This document shows, piece after piece, positions 1 through 9,425 of a stretch of 64,000 bases of DNA. The DNA lies in contig OZ252262.1 in assembly GCA_965249965.1 (NCBI GenBank), positions 1,922,001 to 1,986,000 on the forward strand, in the 5' to 3' direction. Source of the DNA: HXMU1420-13 sp965249965. Its GTDB lineage: Bacteria > Bacteroidota > Rhodothermia > Balneolales > Balneolaceae. The position numbers and the translations under genes are program-made. Numbering within the stretch: the stretch's first letter is position 1; each line of letters opens with the position of its first letter. The notes beneath the pieces were generated by a model. That model saw only the letters and a program-made list of their open reading frames with translations, searched no databases and was not told where the DNA came from.

Positions 1-467
1 GAACTTTTATTATCCGTTTTTTCTACAGATTGTTTCTTCAAAATTTCTATATAAATAAATCTATCACAGGCGATTATAAATGGATTTGGAGTTTTTTTCT
101 CGCCTATTCCAATTACCTGCATTCCAGCTTCTTTGAGTCGGGTTGCTAGTCGCGTAAAATCGCTATCGCTGGAAACGAGACAGAATCCTTCTACTTTCTC
201 GCTATATAGTATATCCATTGCATCAATAATCATGGCTGAGTCAGTCGCGTTTTTTCCAGTGGTATACGCATATTGTTGAATGGGAGTAATTGCATTTTCT
301 AACAACAGATTTTTCCATTTATTCAAACCCGGTCTTGTCCAGTCACCATAAATTCTTTTGATCGTTGGGTTGCCATACTTTGCAATTTCTTCCATCATCT
401 CTTTTACATTGGCTGATGGTATATTATCGCCATCGATGAGGACGGCCATATTTATATTTTGACTCAT
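1..467 (-). CDS. NYN/PIN-like domain protein (LabA/DUF88 type), 3' end outside the window
   Basis: The reading frame starts at the ATG at 465-467 and runs off the left edge, so about 155 N-terminal residues are visible. It begins MSQNINMAVLIDGDNI. The LIDGDNI strand, a later ATDSAMIIDAMD and VSSDSDFTRLA supply the spaced acidic residues expected of a PIN-like NYN nuclease fold. LabA/DUF88 proteins share this pattern and often carry a C-terminal OST-HTH/LOTUS RNA-binding domain, which here would lie beyond the edge. A role in RNA cleavage or binding is inferred from the family only. The gene stands alone, with about 208 bases to the next gene. Confidence 0.8.
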   Translation of the reverse strand, partial: MSQNINMAVLIDGDNIPSANVKEMMEEIAKYGNPTIKRIYGDWTRPGLNKWKNLLLENAITPIQQYAYTTGKNATDSAMIIDAMDILYSEKVEGFCLVSSDSDFTRLATRLKEAGMQVIGIGEKKTPNPFIIACDRFIYIEILKKQSVEKTDNKS

Positions 468-675
468 TTATTCTATTTACTGCAATTAATTGTAGTGTAG
501 TTGCAAAATTCCTTTCCAGATATCAAATAACTACAACATTTAATATAGGAGGTTGTATTTGATCAGACCCATCTAATTTGATTAAGCCTATTTTCACATC
601 ACTGTTTTGAATGCTTTAAAAAGAGCTTAAATAAAATTTGTTCTACAGATTTTCTATCACTCTAATATTGGTCAG

Positions 676-1125
676 CTACTTCGATTCAACGTATGCTTTG
701 ATATCCTCTAAATCCTGCATCATGGCTTTATCCATAGACTTTTTGATCATGGAACCCATTAACGCAGACATTATTTTTGCAAAAAAGGAGACAGCTTCTG
801 CAGAAAATGCCATTGATAACGTTGATTGATCACCCGACGATTCAACGGACATTTTAGATTTATAAATAGAACCGTGGCTTTCTGCTCTGGTTTGGTAGTA
901 CTCGTTTTCAGTGTAGTCGGTAATCCACATAGTTTCAGTGGCTTCTTTACCAAACATAGTACGCGTTTCCTTCCATTTAAAGCCTACTAGCGTATCCTCT
1001 GGTTTGTTCAGAATTTCCAGACTTTCTATAGCTTCGATATATGATTGGCAGTGCTCAAAATCTGTGATTGCTTTCCAAACTTCTTCTTTTGGTGTGTTGA
1101 TATCAATCGAAACAGAAGTTTTCAT
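676..1125 (-). CDS. SRPBCC (START-like) family protein
   Basis: This 149-residue protein has no signal peptide. It opens MKTSVSIDINTPKEEVWKAITD, the usual first strand and helix of the SRPBCC/polyketide-cyclase fold: an 'x-I-x-x-P-x-E-x-V-W' pattern followed by the helix that covers a hydrophobic pocket. A central run of beta strands (GFKWKETRTMFG, ETMWITDYTEN) and a long C-terminal helix complete the fold at the expected length. Such proteins bind hydrophobic ligands, and the ligand cannot be read from the sequence. It lies downstream of the GH16 gene on the same strand with a 95-base gap, so co-transcription is possible but unproven. Confidence 0.8.
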   Translation of the reverse strand: MKTSVSIDINTPKEEVWKAITDFEHCQSYIEAIESLEILNKPEDTLVGFKWKETRTMFGKEATETMWITDYTENEYYQTRAESHGSIYKSKMSVESSGDQSTLSMAFSAEAVSFFAKIMSALMGSMIKKSMDKAMMQDLEDIKAYVESK

Positions 1126-1220
1126 AAGTTCCTCATTTAATTTAAATCAATAAACAGGAATTAAGATGGATTTACAAATAACGGTAGACTCGTGATGCAT
1201 TAAAGCTATATTAGCTGAAT

Positions 1221-2075
1221 CTATTCAGCTTTATACTCGTGCTTCACCCAATCAACTTCCATCACCCATTCACCTTCCATTGGGTTATCAGTAATTTTTG
1301 CATAATTCAGAATGGCAAACATTGGTTCTGGGTATAAAACTCCCAGACTATCGTTTCGATATACTTCATCGCCATTTAGTCTATAAACAAGATCCATTCC
1401 TTCCCATTCTACAGAATAATCATTGAATTCGGTTACTTCAGCAGGGAAATTAGCTCGATAGCTCCACCAATCCCCTTTATCACAGGCGTCTAAACTTTTA
1501 ATTGCCCCAGTCGTAAATTCATCATGCATGTGATCACCATGATGTTCAAAAATGTCAATTTCACCCGAGCCGGTTAATGGCCAGCAAACATATTCATCTG
1601 CTTCTTGAACTGGTGGTTCATTATTCTGAGCGCCTAAAATCCACCAGGCAGGAAACTGACTAGGTTCACCAGAAGTATGCATTTTTAATCGAGCAGTCCA
1701 TTTCCCTTGGATGAATTCTTTACGGTTTTTGGATGCGATCCGGCCAGCTACATATTCAGTTGGAGGATGTTGAACACCATGCTTATCCATGTTGTCGCAT
1801 TCCATTTTCTCGCCAATATTTACCACTTTCAATTTGAGTGTGCCGTCACTTACTTCGCGAGTTCCGTATTCACCATCAGGCACATAGCATTGAGTTTCAT
1901 TATTAACCCAAATGCGTTGATCTTGCCAATTATCGGTATTAAAAGTGTCGAAATCATCAAAGAAATCAACCACCCAGCCATCTTCAGAAACCACAGGTGC
2001 TTCATTTTGTTCACTGCTACAACCAGCGATAAATACGATAAGTGAAAGTGCTAAAAGGCTTGTCAATTGTTTCAT
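1221..2075 (-). CDS. Glycoside hydrolase family 16 lipoprotein
   Basis: This 284-residue protein has a lipoprotein signal with lipobox IAGC (Cys19). The GH16 active-site signature GEIDIFE sits at residues 171-177, giving catalytic nucleophile Glu172, helper Asp174 and acid/base Glu177. Family members hydrolyse or transglycosylate beta-1,3/1,4-glucans or marine galactans; laminarin or a similar algal glucan is plausible but the substrate is not certain. Aromatic residues around FPAWWILG (141-148) fit a sugar-binding cleft. It is probably anchored on the cell surface or in the periplasm. The sugar symporter lies directly upstream on the same strand with an 85-base gap, suggesting a small glycan-use locus. 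Confidence 0.9.
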   Translation of the reverse strand: MKQLTSLLALSLIVFIAGCSSEQNEAPVVSEDGWVVDFFDDFDTFNTDNWQDQRIWVNNETQCYVPDGEYGTREVSDGTLKLKVVNIGEKMECDNMDKHGVQHPPTEYVAGRIASKNRKEFIQGKWTARLKMHTSGEPSQFPAWWILGAQNNEPPVQEADEYVCWPLTGSGEIDIFEHHGDHMHDEFTTGAIKSLDACDKGDWWSYRANFPAEVTEFNDYSVEWEGMDLVYRLNGDEVYRNDSLGVLYPEPMFAILNYAKITDNPMEGEWVMEVDWVKHEYKAE

Positions 2076-2160
2076 AGTCTTCGTTTTTTATAAAAGTAAG
2101 TGAAGTAGTTAGATCAGTTTTCCCTCTTGGGAGTATAATTATTTTCGTTTAAAATCCCTG

Positions 2161-3720
2161 TTATTTTACGAGTTCTGCTTCGAGTTCTTCCAGCGAGCGG
2201 CCTTTAGTTTCCGGGATTACTTTAAGGACAAAGATCAAGCCGGCAAACGCAAACAAGCCATAAATGAGGAAAGTCATTGCGCTACCAATAGTTGAAAGCT
2301 CCCACGGAAATATAAATTGTACCCCTGCTGAAACCAGAGAGTTAACAAAGCCCACAAAAGAAATTGCCACACCCCGGATTTTAAGAGGGAAGAGTTCTGA
2401 GAAGAGCACCCACATTACCGGGCCAAGTGAAATTGCGAAGCAGGCAACAAATCCAATAATTCCAATTAAGATGAGGGATGGATTCATACTTATTGCCGCC
2501 GTAATTAACTCAGATTCATAAATTTTAGCCCGTTCATCACCCAGAACATTTCTAAGTTCGTTTTTGTACTCAACGTCGTTGGTGAATGATCGACCGGCCA
2601 GGACGGACACTTCCTCAACGAGTTCGGTATCAGATAACTGATTGATGCTTTCCTGGGTTAAAGAGTAGGTAGCCGAATTGAAGCCGTATGCGAGTAGGAA
2701 CATGAATACCCCGATACCTGCGACCCCGACTGCAAGCAATGGCTTTCGTCCCAGTTTATCGATCAGGGCCATAGCAATAATCGTAAATACCAGATTGGTT
2801 AATCCAACCAAAATTGCCTGAATGAATGAGGCATTGGTTCCAATTCCCGATTGCTCGAAAATCATAGGTGCATAGAAAAATACAGAATTGATGCCCGTAA
2901 TCTGCTGAAGTATCCCAATAACCAAACCAATAGTAATAACCAATCGCATAGCTGGTTTGAAAATTTCAAAGATTGGGGTTTTCTGTTTGTCTTTGTCTGC
3001 TTCCAGAGCCTCAGTAACCGCATTATAATCCTTTTCTGCTTGTTCAGCTGAGCTGAATTTGGCAAACGTGATTTTTGCCTCATCTACATGACCTTTCATA
3101 ATTAACCAACGCGGACTTCGTGGAACGGTAAATAGTCCAAAGAAATACAGTACAGCGGGTACTGCTTCTACACCTAACATCCATCGCCAATTATTTTCTG
3201 CAATGCCCAAAGTTTCCACCAAACCAGAAGTAGAATCACCCAATGAAAGAATGAAATAGTTGCTAAAGAACGCCACACTAATCCCTAAAACGATATTTAA
3301 CTGATTGAACGAAACCAATTTACCTCGTTGTGCCGGTGGAGCAATTTCAGCGATGTACATGGGAGCTAAAATCAATGATGCGCCCACGCCAATCCCGCCA
3401 AGCATGCGGAATATCAAAAAGAGTAGGAAAGTTGGGGACAGGGCCGATCCAATTGCAGAAATTGTAAATACAATAGCACATGCTTTTAGAGCAACGCGTC
3501 GACCAAATCTATCGGCAAGTGGACCTGATACCATCATAGCAAGAGCAGCGATGATGGTAAGTGAGCTTACGGAAAACCCAAGCTGGATATCGGTTAGATT
3601 GAAATCAATTTGGATAAACTTGTTTACGCCAGAAATTACAGAGGCGTCGAATCCCATTAGAAAACCACCTAATGCTACGATTAAAGCAATTCGAATGGTG
3701 AATAGTGTTTCTTTAGTCAT
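2161..3720 (-). CDS. MFS sugar porter family transporter (sugar/H+ symporter)
   Basis: This 519-residue protein has about 12 membrane segments and the sugar-porter marks: GFDASVISG in TM1, DRFGRR between TM2 and TM3, PRSPRWLI after TM6, QQITGINSVFFYAP in TM7 and PETKGRSLEE after TM12. These match the xylose/glucose/arabinose H+ symporter family in the inner membrane. A polar stretch of roughly 70 residues (starting near YSLTQESINQLSD) sits between TM9 and TM10 and makes the protein longer than E. coli XylE (491 residues). The neighbouring GH16 gene suggests it imports the released sugar. The sugar specificity cannot be read directly. Confidence 0.92.
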   Translation of the reverse strand: MTKETLFTIRIALIVALGGFLMGFDASVISGVNKFIQIDFNLTDIQLGFSVSSLTIIAALAMMVSGPLADRFGRRVALKACAIVFTISAIGSALSPTFLLFLIFRMLGGIGVGASLILAPMYIAEIAPPAQRGKLVSFNQLNIVLGISVAFFSNYFILSLGDSTSGLVETLGIAENNWRWMLGVEAVPAVLYFFGLFTVPRSPRWLIMKGHVDEAKITFAKFSSAEQAEKDYNAVTEALEADKDKQKTPIFEIFKPAMRLVITIGLVIGILQQITGINSVFFYAPMIFEQSGIGTNASFIQAILVGLTNLVFTIIAMALIDKLGRKPLLAVGVAGIGVFMFLLAYGFNSATYSLTQESINQLSDTELVEEVSVLAGRSFTNDVEYKNELRNVLGDERAKIYESELITAAISMNPSLILIGIIGFVACFAISLGPVMWVLFSELFPLKIRGVAISFVGFVNSLVSAGVQFIFPWELSTIGSAMTFLIYGLFAFAGLIFVLKVIPETKGRSLEELEAELVK

Positions 3721-3860
3721 GATTGAACTATCTGAATGAAAACGTTACTTAGAGAAGCATCAGATAGTAATTATAGTTTATCAAGAATGAAAGGACGATT
3801 AAAAATTTTGGCTTCAACAAAATTTTTAATTAATACTCTTTATAACCTTCAAATACGTTT

Positions 3861-3895
3861 AAAAAAAGGCGACCAGGAATTAATTTGATCGCCTT
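3861..3895 (-). terminator. Rho-independent terminator of the ABC permease/M1 gene
   Basis: Read on the minus strand, arms AAGGCGA (3895-3889) and TCGCCTT (3872-3866) enclose a 16-base loop and are followed by a run of seven T. The arms extend by U-G and C-G pairs to nine base pairs. It lies just past the stop codon at 3904. Confidence 0.85.
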
Positions 3896-3903
3896 CGATA
3901 AGT

Positions 3904-6900
3904 CTATTCCCAGCTTATTTCTTTTCGATTATCTGATAAGCTTTTATCCAGAAAAATGAGATTAGGGTCAAGTTTTACCAGATCAGGTTTTTCTGATAGG
4001 CTAAACTCATAATTCATTTCAGTTTGATCGTTGGTGATCTTTTTGATCTCGATTAGTTGTTCATTTCCAGCTTCATCAAGTATATAAAACCCAATTTCAA
4101 TTGGTCGGGTAAATTCGATCTCTTCTTCATTTTCAAGATCAATAACTCTGAGTCTATTCAGACTCAACTGCAATTCCACTTCAAAATGATTGGGTGAAAT
4201 TTCTACAGATTCTATTTGCTGAATCTTGTTGTCATAGATAACAGTTTCCTGTAATAACTCAGTCACTATATCCTGCAAACTATCCGGGGTGATGGCATAA
4301 AAATAGCTCAAAAGATCTGTACTGATTGGATATCGTTTCTCTGCTAAAAACTTCTCGCCAGAAACTGAATTCCAGTCTGCAATGAACTGCGCAAGTGCTT
4401 GATTGATTTTCTCTTCAGAGACCAATTCCTGAAAAGCATGCATCGCAATCAAACCTTTGCGGTAGTAAAGGTAATCCTGTCCTGATTCGACTAAATACAG
4501 CGGCTGTTCTTCAATGGATTCATTTACACGTTGCTTGAAATATTGTCTCATATTCCATTTGAGTAACTCATCCACATGTTCTTTCGGGAACTTATTTTTA
4601 AAAACCGAAAGTGCTGAAAGCTGAGCCAAAGTCTCCGAGATCATTGTTTGACCCTGAACATGTGCAGGGTTAACCTGATCGCCCCACCATTGATGAGATA
4701 CCTCATGCGCAGTGATGAAGAAGGGGAGATCTGGTGTTTCTTCTTCACTGATATCTAGTGTGAATCCTATGTTTTCGGCAACAGTTATGAATCCTGCTAG
4801 AGATTGCGCTCGATCGTGGTAAAGAGGGACTTCAGCAATGCGTAAATGATCGAATTGAAATGCTGAATAGTGTTCTGAGAAGTATAAGACTGAAGCTTCC
4901 AGACTATTCATCATACTTTCGATATTGAATTCATGTCCAGGATGATAATAGATTTCAAAGTCCACAGAATTTGAGTCTGAAAGTGCAATTCTTGATGTGA
5001 TCTTTTCATAATTCGCAGAAGTAATACTGTACAAATTCGAAATCTTTTGATCTGATGAATAATGGTAGAAATTGCGATCTCCGGTTGTCCAGCTATCTAA
5101 CAGTCTTCCAGGAGCCACCGCAATTTGATTAGCATCTGTACTGACAATTAAATCAAAGTCGATGTATTCGCCATTTCCATCTGCAATACCAATGTTCCAA
5201 AATGAGGCATCATTAATATCAGCGCTTCTTTCCTTTTCGGGAAACCCAAATTGGTTTCTTAAGTCAGGATCAGAGATTTCGATATCCTCTAAATATCCAA
5301 TGGAGGGAAATTGATAATTGTCTATAAGGCTACCATTTGCAACCAAATAAGTATTCATCTCTGAAGTAAATCCCTTAGAATTAATACGTTGCTGAAACTC
5401 CAGTGACATTGTTTCATCTGGAGAGAGGGATGAAGCCAAAGTCAGTTTATAAAATCCAAAATCAAAATTTGTGCTATCGATTTGAGTTATATCAGATTGT
5501 CCAGGAAACCAAAGTTTTACCTGACTATTTGGAAGCTTTTGAATTAATAAAGTATCGATTGAAAAACTTGTCCTGTTTACCAGTTCATAGGCTCCAGTAA
5601 GTTGATAAGATTGATCACTCGGGAACATATCCAGATTCAAATTTACTCCGGTAATTTCCGGCTGTGGATTGTCTTGATACTGCTTCAATTGAGTTTCATA
5701 CTCAGCTCGCAACGCAAGTTCTTCGCTTGAAGAGAAATACTCATTTAACACATTCATGTTGTAAAACACATATCCGCCTGAACCGATTGTCATCAGAAAT
5801 AAGAAGAGAGCAGCGTTTCTAAGTGTTGGATTAAAGTGGATCCAGAAACCTTGCATACGTTGTTTAAAGCTTGTTTCGGTACCACGAGCGGCAACTGATA
5901 TAACCAGAACAAAGATTAGTACAGTGAGAGAAAGCCAGTAGGTTTTCACCCATAAATAGGACTCCATGAAATTGCTATAGCCATTCATATCAGAATAAGT
6001 AGGCAAAAAAGAGCCCCCAAATCTTAACAAAACATGTTCCACACCTATTATCTGAAATCCGATCGTTGAAGTAGCTATCACAATTACGGTAATGACATGT
6101 GCTACATATTTATGATTTACCAGAAGCTGAACAATGAAACTGACGAGTGTCATCAATAAGAGAAATGGAAATATTTCCAGGAAAAAAGCGGTGAGATACA
6201 GGCCAATTTCAAAATCGAAATAGTTGTTAGCCACCTGAAAACCTATTCCAGATAAAATCATCATTGCCATAAGAACAACTAACAATAAAGCTAAGCCAAG
6301 AAGTTTACTAACAATGATCACCCAGCTTTGAGTAGGATAAGAATCAGCGACAAAATTCACCCGTTCGTCTCGCTCTTTCCAGAGTAACTCACCGGAATAG
6401 AAGAGAATAATTCCGACAAAGAAGATGATGGTCAATTCTACTAGTTCGCCTACGATTAAGTAGGTGGTAGGCAAATTATCAACGCCAAAATTGGTACCAA
6501 GACTAAATCCATTGATCAGTAAAATCCCCACAGCGATTAATAAAATTGCCGAAAAGGATACCCCATTCACAACGAGTCGAAAGTTGAACCAGGTCTGCTT
6601 AATCAGTTGAAGAAACATGGTTGAACTAGAAAAAGTTGTGGCCACTTTCGGAATTGAATTAAACGCAACTGTCTGGGTTGTCGATAATTTAGTCGCTGTT
6701 TGAGTTTTCTTCTTAGCGGATCCAGACTGGGTCTCGAATTTGAAAAAGTATTGACCAATCCAAAGGGTCACAACACCCAATCCAAGCCAGAGCATTCTAT
6801 TTGCCAGAAGAACTCCCTCTATAGGGACCAACAACGTATTTTTTTCCAGAATAGACCAGGTTCCGGTAACAATTCGAACCGTTTGAAAAGTGAAGGGCTC

Positions 6901-7515
6901 AATCAAACTAGTTAAAAACAGATCGTCTGTTCCAACAGCAAAACTTAAAGCCACTAAATAGATCATCAAGAAGAAAAAGCCCTGAATGTAGACTAATAGC
7001 AGCTTTCTTGTTAACAGTCCGGTTACAAAAAATAACGCACTGCTGAAGAATAGAGTCGGAATTATCAGCCAAATAAAAGGTTGAAAATAGGCTAGTAAAT
7101 TGAATGCAATGAAGTCTGTTGGATCTTGCCAGGGTAGATAAGGGGAAAACATCATTCCGAACGGAAGAGCTAAAAAAATCACAATAACCGTTAGAAAAGA
7201 GCCGGAAAATCTACCCATCAAGTATTTCCATTTGGTGAACGGATAAGAGAATAAGAGGGTGTGCGTATTATTGCTGAAGTCTCTTAAAATGGAAGTTCCT
7301 GCGATCATGGAAACGATCATTAAAAACAGGGCAGATGTAATCCCCATCGTGCGAGCAATTATAACGGGCGAGTTCCTCGCAACGGTAACTATTTGTCCTT
7401 CGAACAGAAAATCTACGGCTACAAGTGAAAAAAGAAACAAGACCAGAAAGTACAGGTAGGTATCAAAGCTTTGAGTTCTGTATTTCAGTTCGAATAAAAA
7501 GATTTCGGTAAACAT
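3904..7515 (-). CDS. ABC-2 type permease fused to an M1-family metallopeptidase
   Basis: This is a 1203-residue membrane protein. The N-terminal half has two blocks of membrane segments (roughly residues 15-265 and 310-590) resembling ABC-2 permease subunits. The C-terminal half is a periplasmic gluzincin domain with HEVSHQWWG (His937, Glu938, His941), a second Glu 20 residues after His941, and YRKG, the likely catalytic Tyr of M1 peptidases. Such fusions are known in Bacteroidota, though their substrates are unknown. The ATPase gene lies 43 bases upstream on the same strand, so the two probably form one exporter, with regulation by the adjacent LytS/LytTR pair inferred. The peptidase part may process exported peptides. 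Confidence 0.92.
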   Translation of the reverse strand: MFTEIFLFELKYRTQSFDTYLYFLVLFLFSLVAVDFLFEGQIVTVARNSPVIIARTMGITSALFLMIVSMIAGTSILRDFSNNTHTLLFSYPFTKWKYLMGRFSGSFLTVIVIFLALPFGMMFSPYLPWQDPTDFIAFNLLAYFQPFIWLIIPTLFFSSALFFVTGLLTRKLLLVYIQGFFFLMIYLVALSFAVGTDDLFLTSLIEPFTFQTVRIVTGTWSILEKNTLLVPIEGVLLANRMLWLGLGVVTLWIGQYFFKFETQSGSAKKKTQTATKLSTTQTVAFNSIPKVATTFSSSTMFLQLIKQTWFNFRLVVNGVSFSAILLIAVGILLINGFSLGTNFGVDNLPTTYLIVGELVELTIIFFVGIILFYSGELLWKERDERVNFVADSYPTQSWVIIVSKLLGLALLLVVLMAMMILSGIGFQVANNYFDFEIGLYLTAFFLEIFPFLLLMTLVSFIVQLLVNHKYVAHVITVIVIATSTIGFQIIGVEHVLLRFGGSFLPTYSDMNGYSNFMESYLWVKTYWLSLTVLIFVLVISVAARGTETSFKQRMQGFWIHFNPTLRNAALFLFLMTIGSGGYVFYNMNVLNEYFSSSEELALRAEYETQLKQYQDNPQPEITGVNLNLDMFPSDQSYQLTGAYELVNRTSFSIDTLLIQKLPNSQVKLWFPGQSDITQIDSTNFDFGFYKLTLASSLSPDETMSLEFQQRINSKGFTSEMNTYLVANGSLIDNYQFPSIGYLEDIEISDPDLRNQFGFPEKERSADINDASFWNIGIADGNGEYIDFDLIVSTDANQIAVAPGRLLDSWTTGDRNFYHYSSDQKISNLYSITSANYEKITSRIALSDSNSVDFEIYYHPGHEFNIESMMNSLEASVLYFSEHYSAFQFDHLRIAEVPLYHDRAQSLAGFITVAENIGFTLDISEEETPDLPFFITAHEVSHQWWGDQVNPAHVQGQTMISETLAQLSALSVFKNKFPKEHVDELLKWNMRQYFKQRVNESIEEQPLYLVESGQDYLYYRKGLIAMHAFQELVSEEKINQALAQFIADWNSVSGEKFLAEKRYPISTDLLSYFYAITPDSLQDIVTELLQETVIYDNKIQQIESVEISPNHFEVELQLSLNRLRVIDLENEEEIEFTRPIEIGFYILDEAGNEQLIEIKKITNDQTEMNYEFSLSEKPDLVKLDPNLIFLDKSLSDNRKEISWE

Positions 7516-7558
7516 AGTGATGAATTATAATCTTGATGTTTTGAGAAAGGATGGATGC

Positions 7559-8428
7559 TCAGGAGTGAACCTTGTTGAAATACACGTGATTGAGGTCGGG
7601 CTGAACGGGGATGAATCCTTCGCCGGGGTCAGAATCGGAATAGATATAGATGAGCGGTTTTCCCTGAAATAACTGTTCGGCGATCACCGAATATTCATCT
7701 TTGTAATCAAGGATTTGGTCTCTCGAAATTGATCTGGAGAACACTCTTCCCTCAATTTCATCAATGGCTTGTTGCGGACTTCCTTTCCAAAGTAGTTCTC
7801 CTGAATTGAGTATCGCCATGTTAGTGCAAAGCTCTTTCACATCATCCACAAAATGAGTAGATAAAATCACGATTGCCTGTTCACCAAGTTCACTTAGTAG
7901 GTTGTGAAACCGATTACGTTCGGTTGGATCAAGTCCTGCTGTAGGTTCATCCACAATGATCAGACTTGGATTAGCCAATAAAGCCTGTGCAATACCAAAC
8001 CGTTGTTTCATACCGCCCGAATATCCACCCAATTTCTTCTTTCGATGCTGAAATAGATTGGTCTGGTTTAACAAATAGTCGACACGTTCTTTTCGAGTTT
8101 TGCGATCTGTGATTCCTTTCAATACGGCAAAATGATCTAGCAATACTTCGGCCGACATATTCGGATAAACACCAAATTCCTGAGGTAAATAGCCCAATAC
8201 TTTTCGAATATCCTGTGGGTTTTCCTGAACATTGACTTGGTTCAAAGAAACAGATCCACGATCAGATTTTTGAAGCGTGGCAATGGTTCTCATTAAGCTT
8301 GATTTGCCGGCGCCATTCGGTCCGAGGAGACCAAATAATCCGTTATTAATTTCCAGTGAGACATTTTTAAGTGCCTCTACACCATTGGGATACGTTTTTG
8401 ATACATTGGTAATTGAAAGTGTGTTCAT
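7559..8428 (-). CDS. ABC transporter ATP-binding protein
   Basis: This 289-residue protein has a Walker A GPNGAGKS (36-43), the ABC signature YSGGM (136-140), Walker B LIIVDE (156-161) and an H-loop His192. It is the single ATPase domain of an ABC-2 exporter of the CcmA/NatA type. A C-terminal tail of about 70 residues (FSRSISRDQILDY onward) follows the ATPase core. The fused permease/peptidase gene lies immediately downstream, 43 bases away, and should supply the membrane partner. It is divergently arranged with the LytS-type kinase gene. Confidence 0.95.
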   Translation of the reverse strand: MNTLSITNVSKTYPNGVEALKNVSLEINNGLFGLLGPNGAGKSSLMRTIATLQKSDRGSVSLNQVNVQENPQDIRKVLGYLPQEFGVYPNMSAEVLLDHFAVLKGITDRKTRKERVDYLLNQTNLFQHRKKKLGGYSGGMKQRFGIAQALLANPSLIIVDEPTAGLDPTERNRFHNLLSELGEQAIVILSTHFVDDVKELCTNMAILNSGELLWKGSPQQAIDEIEGRVFSRSISRDQILDYKDEYSVIAEQLFQGKPLIYIYSDSDPGEGFIPVQPDLNHVYFNKVHS

Positions 8429-8451
8429 AGCCTCTTTGAGTTTAATTTTCT

Positions 8452-8459
8452 CAAACTTA
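8452..8459 (-). promoter_or_regulatory. Possible -7 box (TAAGTTTG) for the ABC ATPase gene
   Basis: On the minus strand TAAGTTTG fits the Bacteroidota -7 consensus TAnnTTTG and would place the transcript start about 15-20 bases before the ATG at 8428. No convincing -33 TTTG lies at the right spacing. Confidence 0.3.
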
Positions 8460-8532
8460 AAGGGCTATTTCAGATGGATGAAGCTTTTGACGTGTACATT
8501 GATGTTTACACTATAAACACATCGAATGGTGG

Positions 8533-8569
8533 GATGTAATCATTACATCACAGAAATTGTGATTTACAT
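8533..8569. promoter_or_regulatory. Nested dyads in the divergent ABC/LytS control region
   Basis: GATGTAAT and ATTACATC (8533-8540 and 8542-8549) are perfect arms around a single C. ATCACA and TGTGAT (8547-8552, 8558-8563) are perfect arms five bases apart. ATGTAA at 8534 and TTACAT at 8564 enclose the whole block. This is a likely regulator-binding region for the divergent promoters, with the LytTR protein the obvious candidate. Classical LytTR sites are direct repeats, so the regulator is not certain. Confidence 0.5.
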
Positions 8570-8633
8570 AACAGGAAATGGAATGTTCATCAAGAACTTT
8601 GTTAGGGGCAGCGGGCTTGGTTAACTTTGCTCC

Positions 8634-9425
8634 ATGATTGACAAACTATTCGAAAAATTTCCCTGGATTCGTAAGTATGCTTACTGGATCATTTTAGTGG
8701 GTGGCGGACTCGTATTTATGTACACCGAAGACGAAGCTATCGAGCCCTTTTACTCCTTTTCGGTCTTTATCTATTGTATACTGATGATTTTCTGGGCAAT
8801 TCGCTGGATTGTAAAGCAGCGAAAAGAGCTACTGTCTTTAAAAACGGTTCAACAAAACACAGAGCTTCAGCATCTTAAAAGCCAGGTGAATCCCCATTTC
8901 TTCTTTAATATGTTGAACAACCTGTATGGTTCGGTGGATAAAGATCCTGAAAAAGCGAAAAACCTGATTTTAAAATTGTCAGAATTGATGCGATACAGTA
9001 TCTATGAGGGTGAAAATGAATGGGTGACCATTCAGGAAGAGGTCGATTATATCAATACCTTTGTTGAGCTACATAAAATGCGTTATCACAAAGAAATCGA
9101 TGTCCGGTTTGTGTGTAATATTGATGATCCTGAGTTCGAAATTATGCCACTTATGTTTATCAATTTGATCGAAAATGCGTTCAAACATGGAGTAGAAAAT
9201 CTTCGGAAAGATGCATTCGTACATGTAGATTTATCCATAAAAGAAGGGAAGCTGGATTTTACTGTTTTGAATAATTTCGATGCAGCTTTGGTTAATGAGA
9301 AAACTGGAATTGGATTGAAAAACCTTCGACGAAGACTTCAATTAGTGTACCCAAAAAATCACGAACTTCTGTTTGAAATTCGAAACAGCGTCTATACGGC
9401 AAAACTTAGCATTCAGCCAAAATGA
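8634..9425 (+). CDS. LytS/YehU-type sensor histidine kinase
   Basis: This 263-residue protein has two N-terminal membrane segments (about 15-30 and 40-60) and a His_kinase domain in which QVNPHFFFNML gives the phosphoacceptor His88. The C-terminal part has an N-box (NLIENAFKHG) and a glycine-rich GIGLKNLRRRL of a HATPase domain. The short sensor part suggests detection of a membrane or envelope signal. It overlaps the response-regulator gene in an ATGA junction, so the two are translationally coupled, and it is divergent from the ABC exporter genes. Confidence 0.94.
   Translation: MIDKLFEKFPWIRKYAYWIILVGGGLVFMYTEDEAIEPFYSFSVFIYCILMIFWAIRWIVKQRKELLSLKTVQQNTELQHLKSQVNPHFFFNMLNNLYGSVDKDPEKAKNLILKLSELMRYSIYEGENEWVTIQEEVDYINTFVELHKMRYHKEIDVRFVCNIDDPEFEIMPLMFINLIENAFKHGVENLRKDAFVHVDLSIKEGKLDFTVLNNFDAALVNEKTGIGLKNLRRRLQLVYPKNHELLFEIRNSVYTAKLSIQPK

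Noticed and set aside
468..675. Possible structured RNA or small gene
   Set aside because: An imperfect TACAAC/GTTGTA dyad is present but there is no T-run, coding frame or conserved RNA pattern that I can support.
3305..3739. Plus-strand open frame of 144 codons over the sugar porter gene
   Set aside because: The minus-strand frame has all sugar-porter motifs; this is its shadow.
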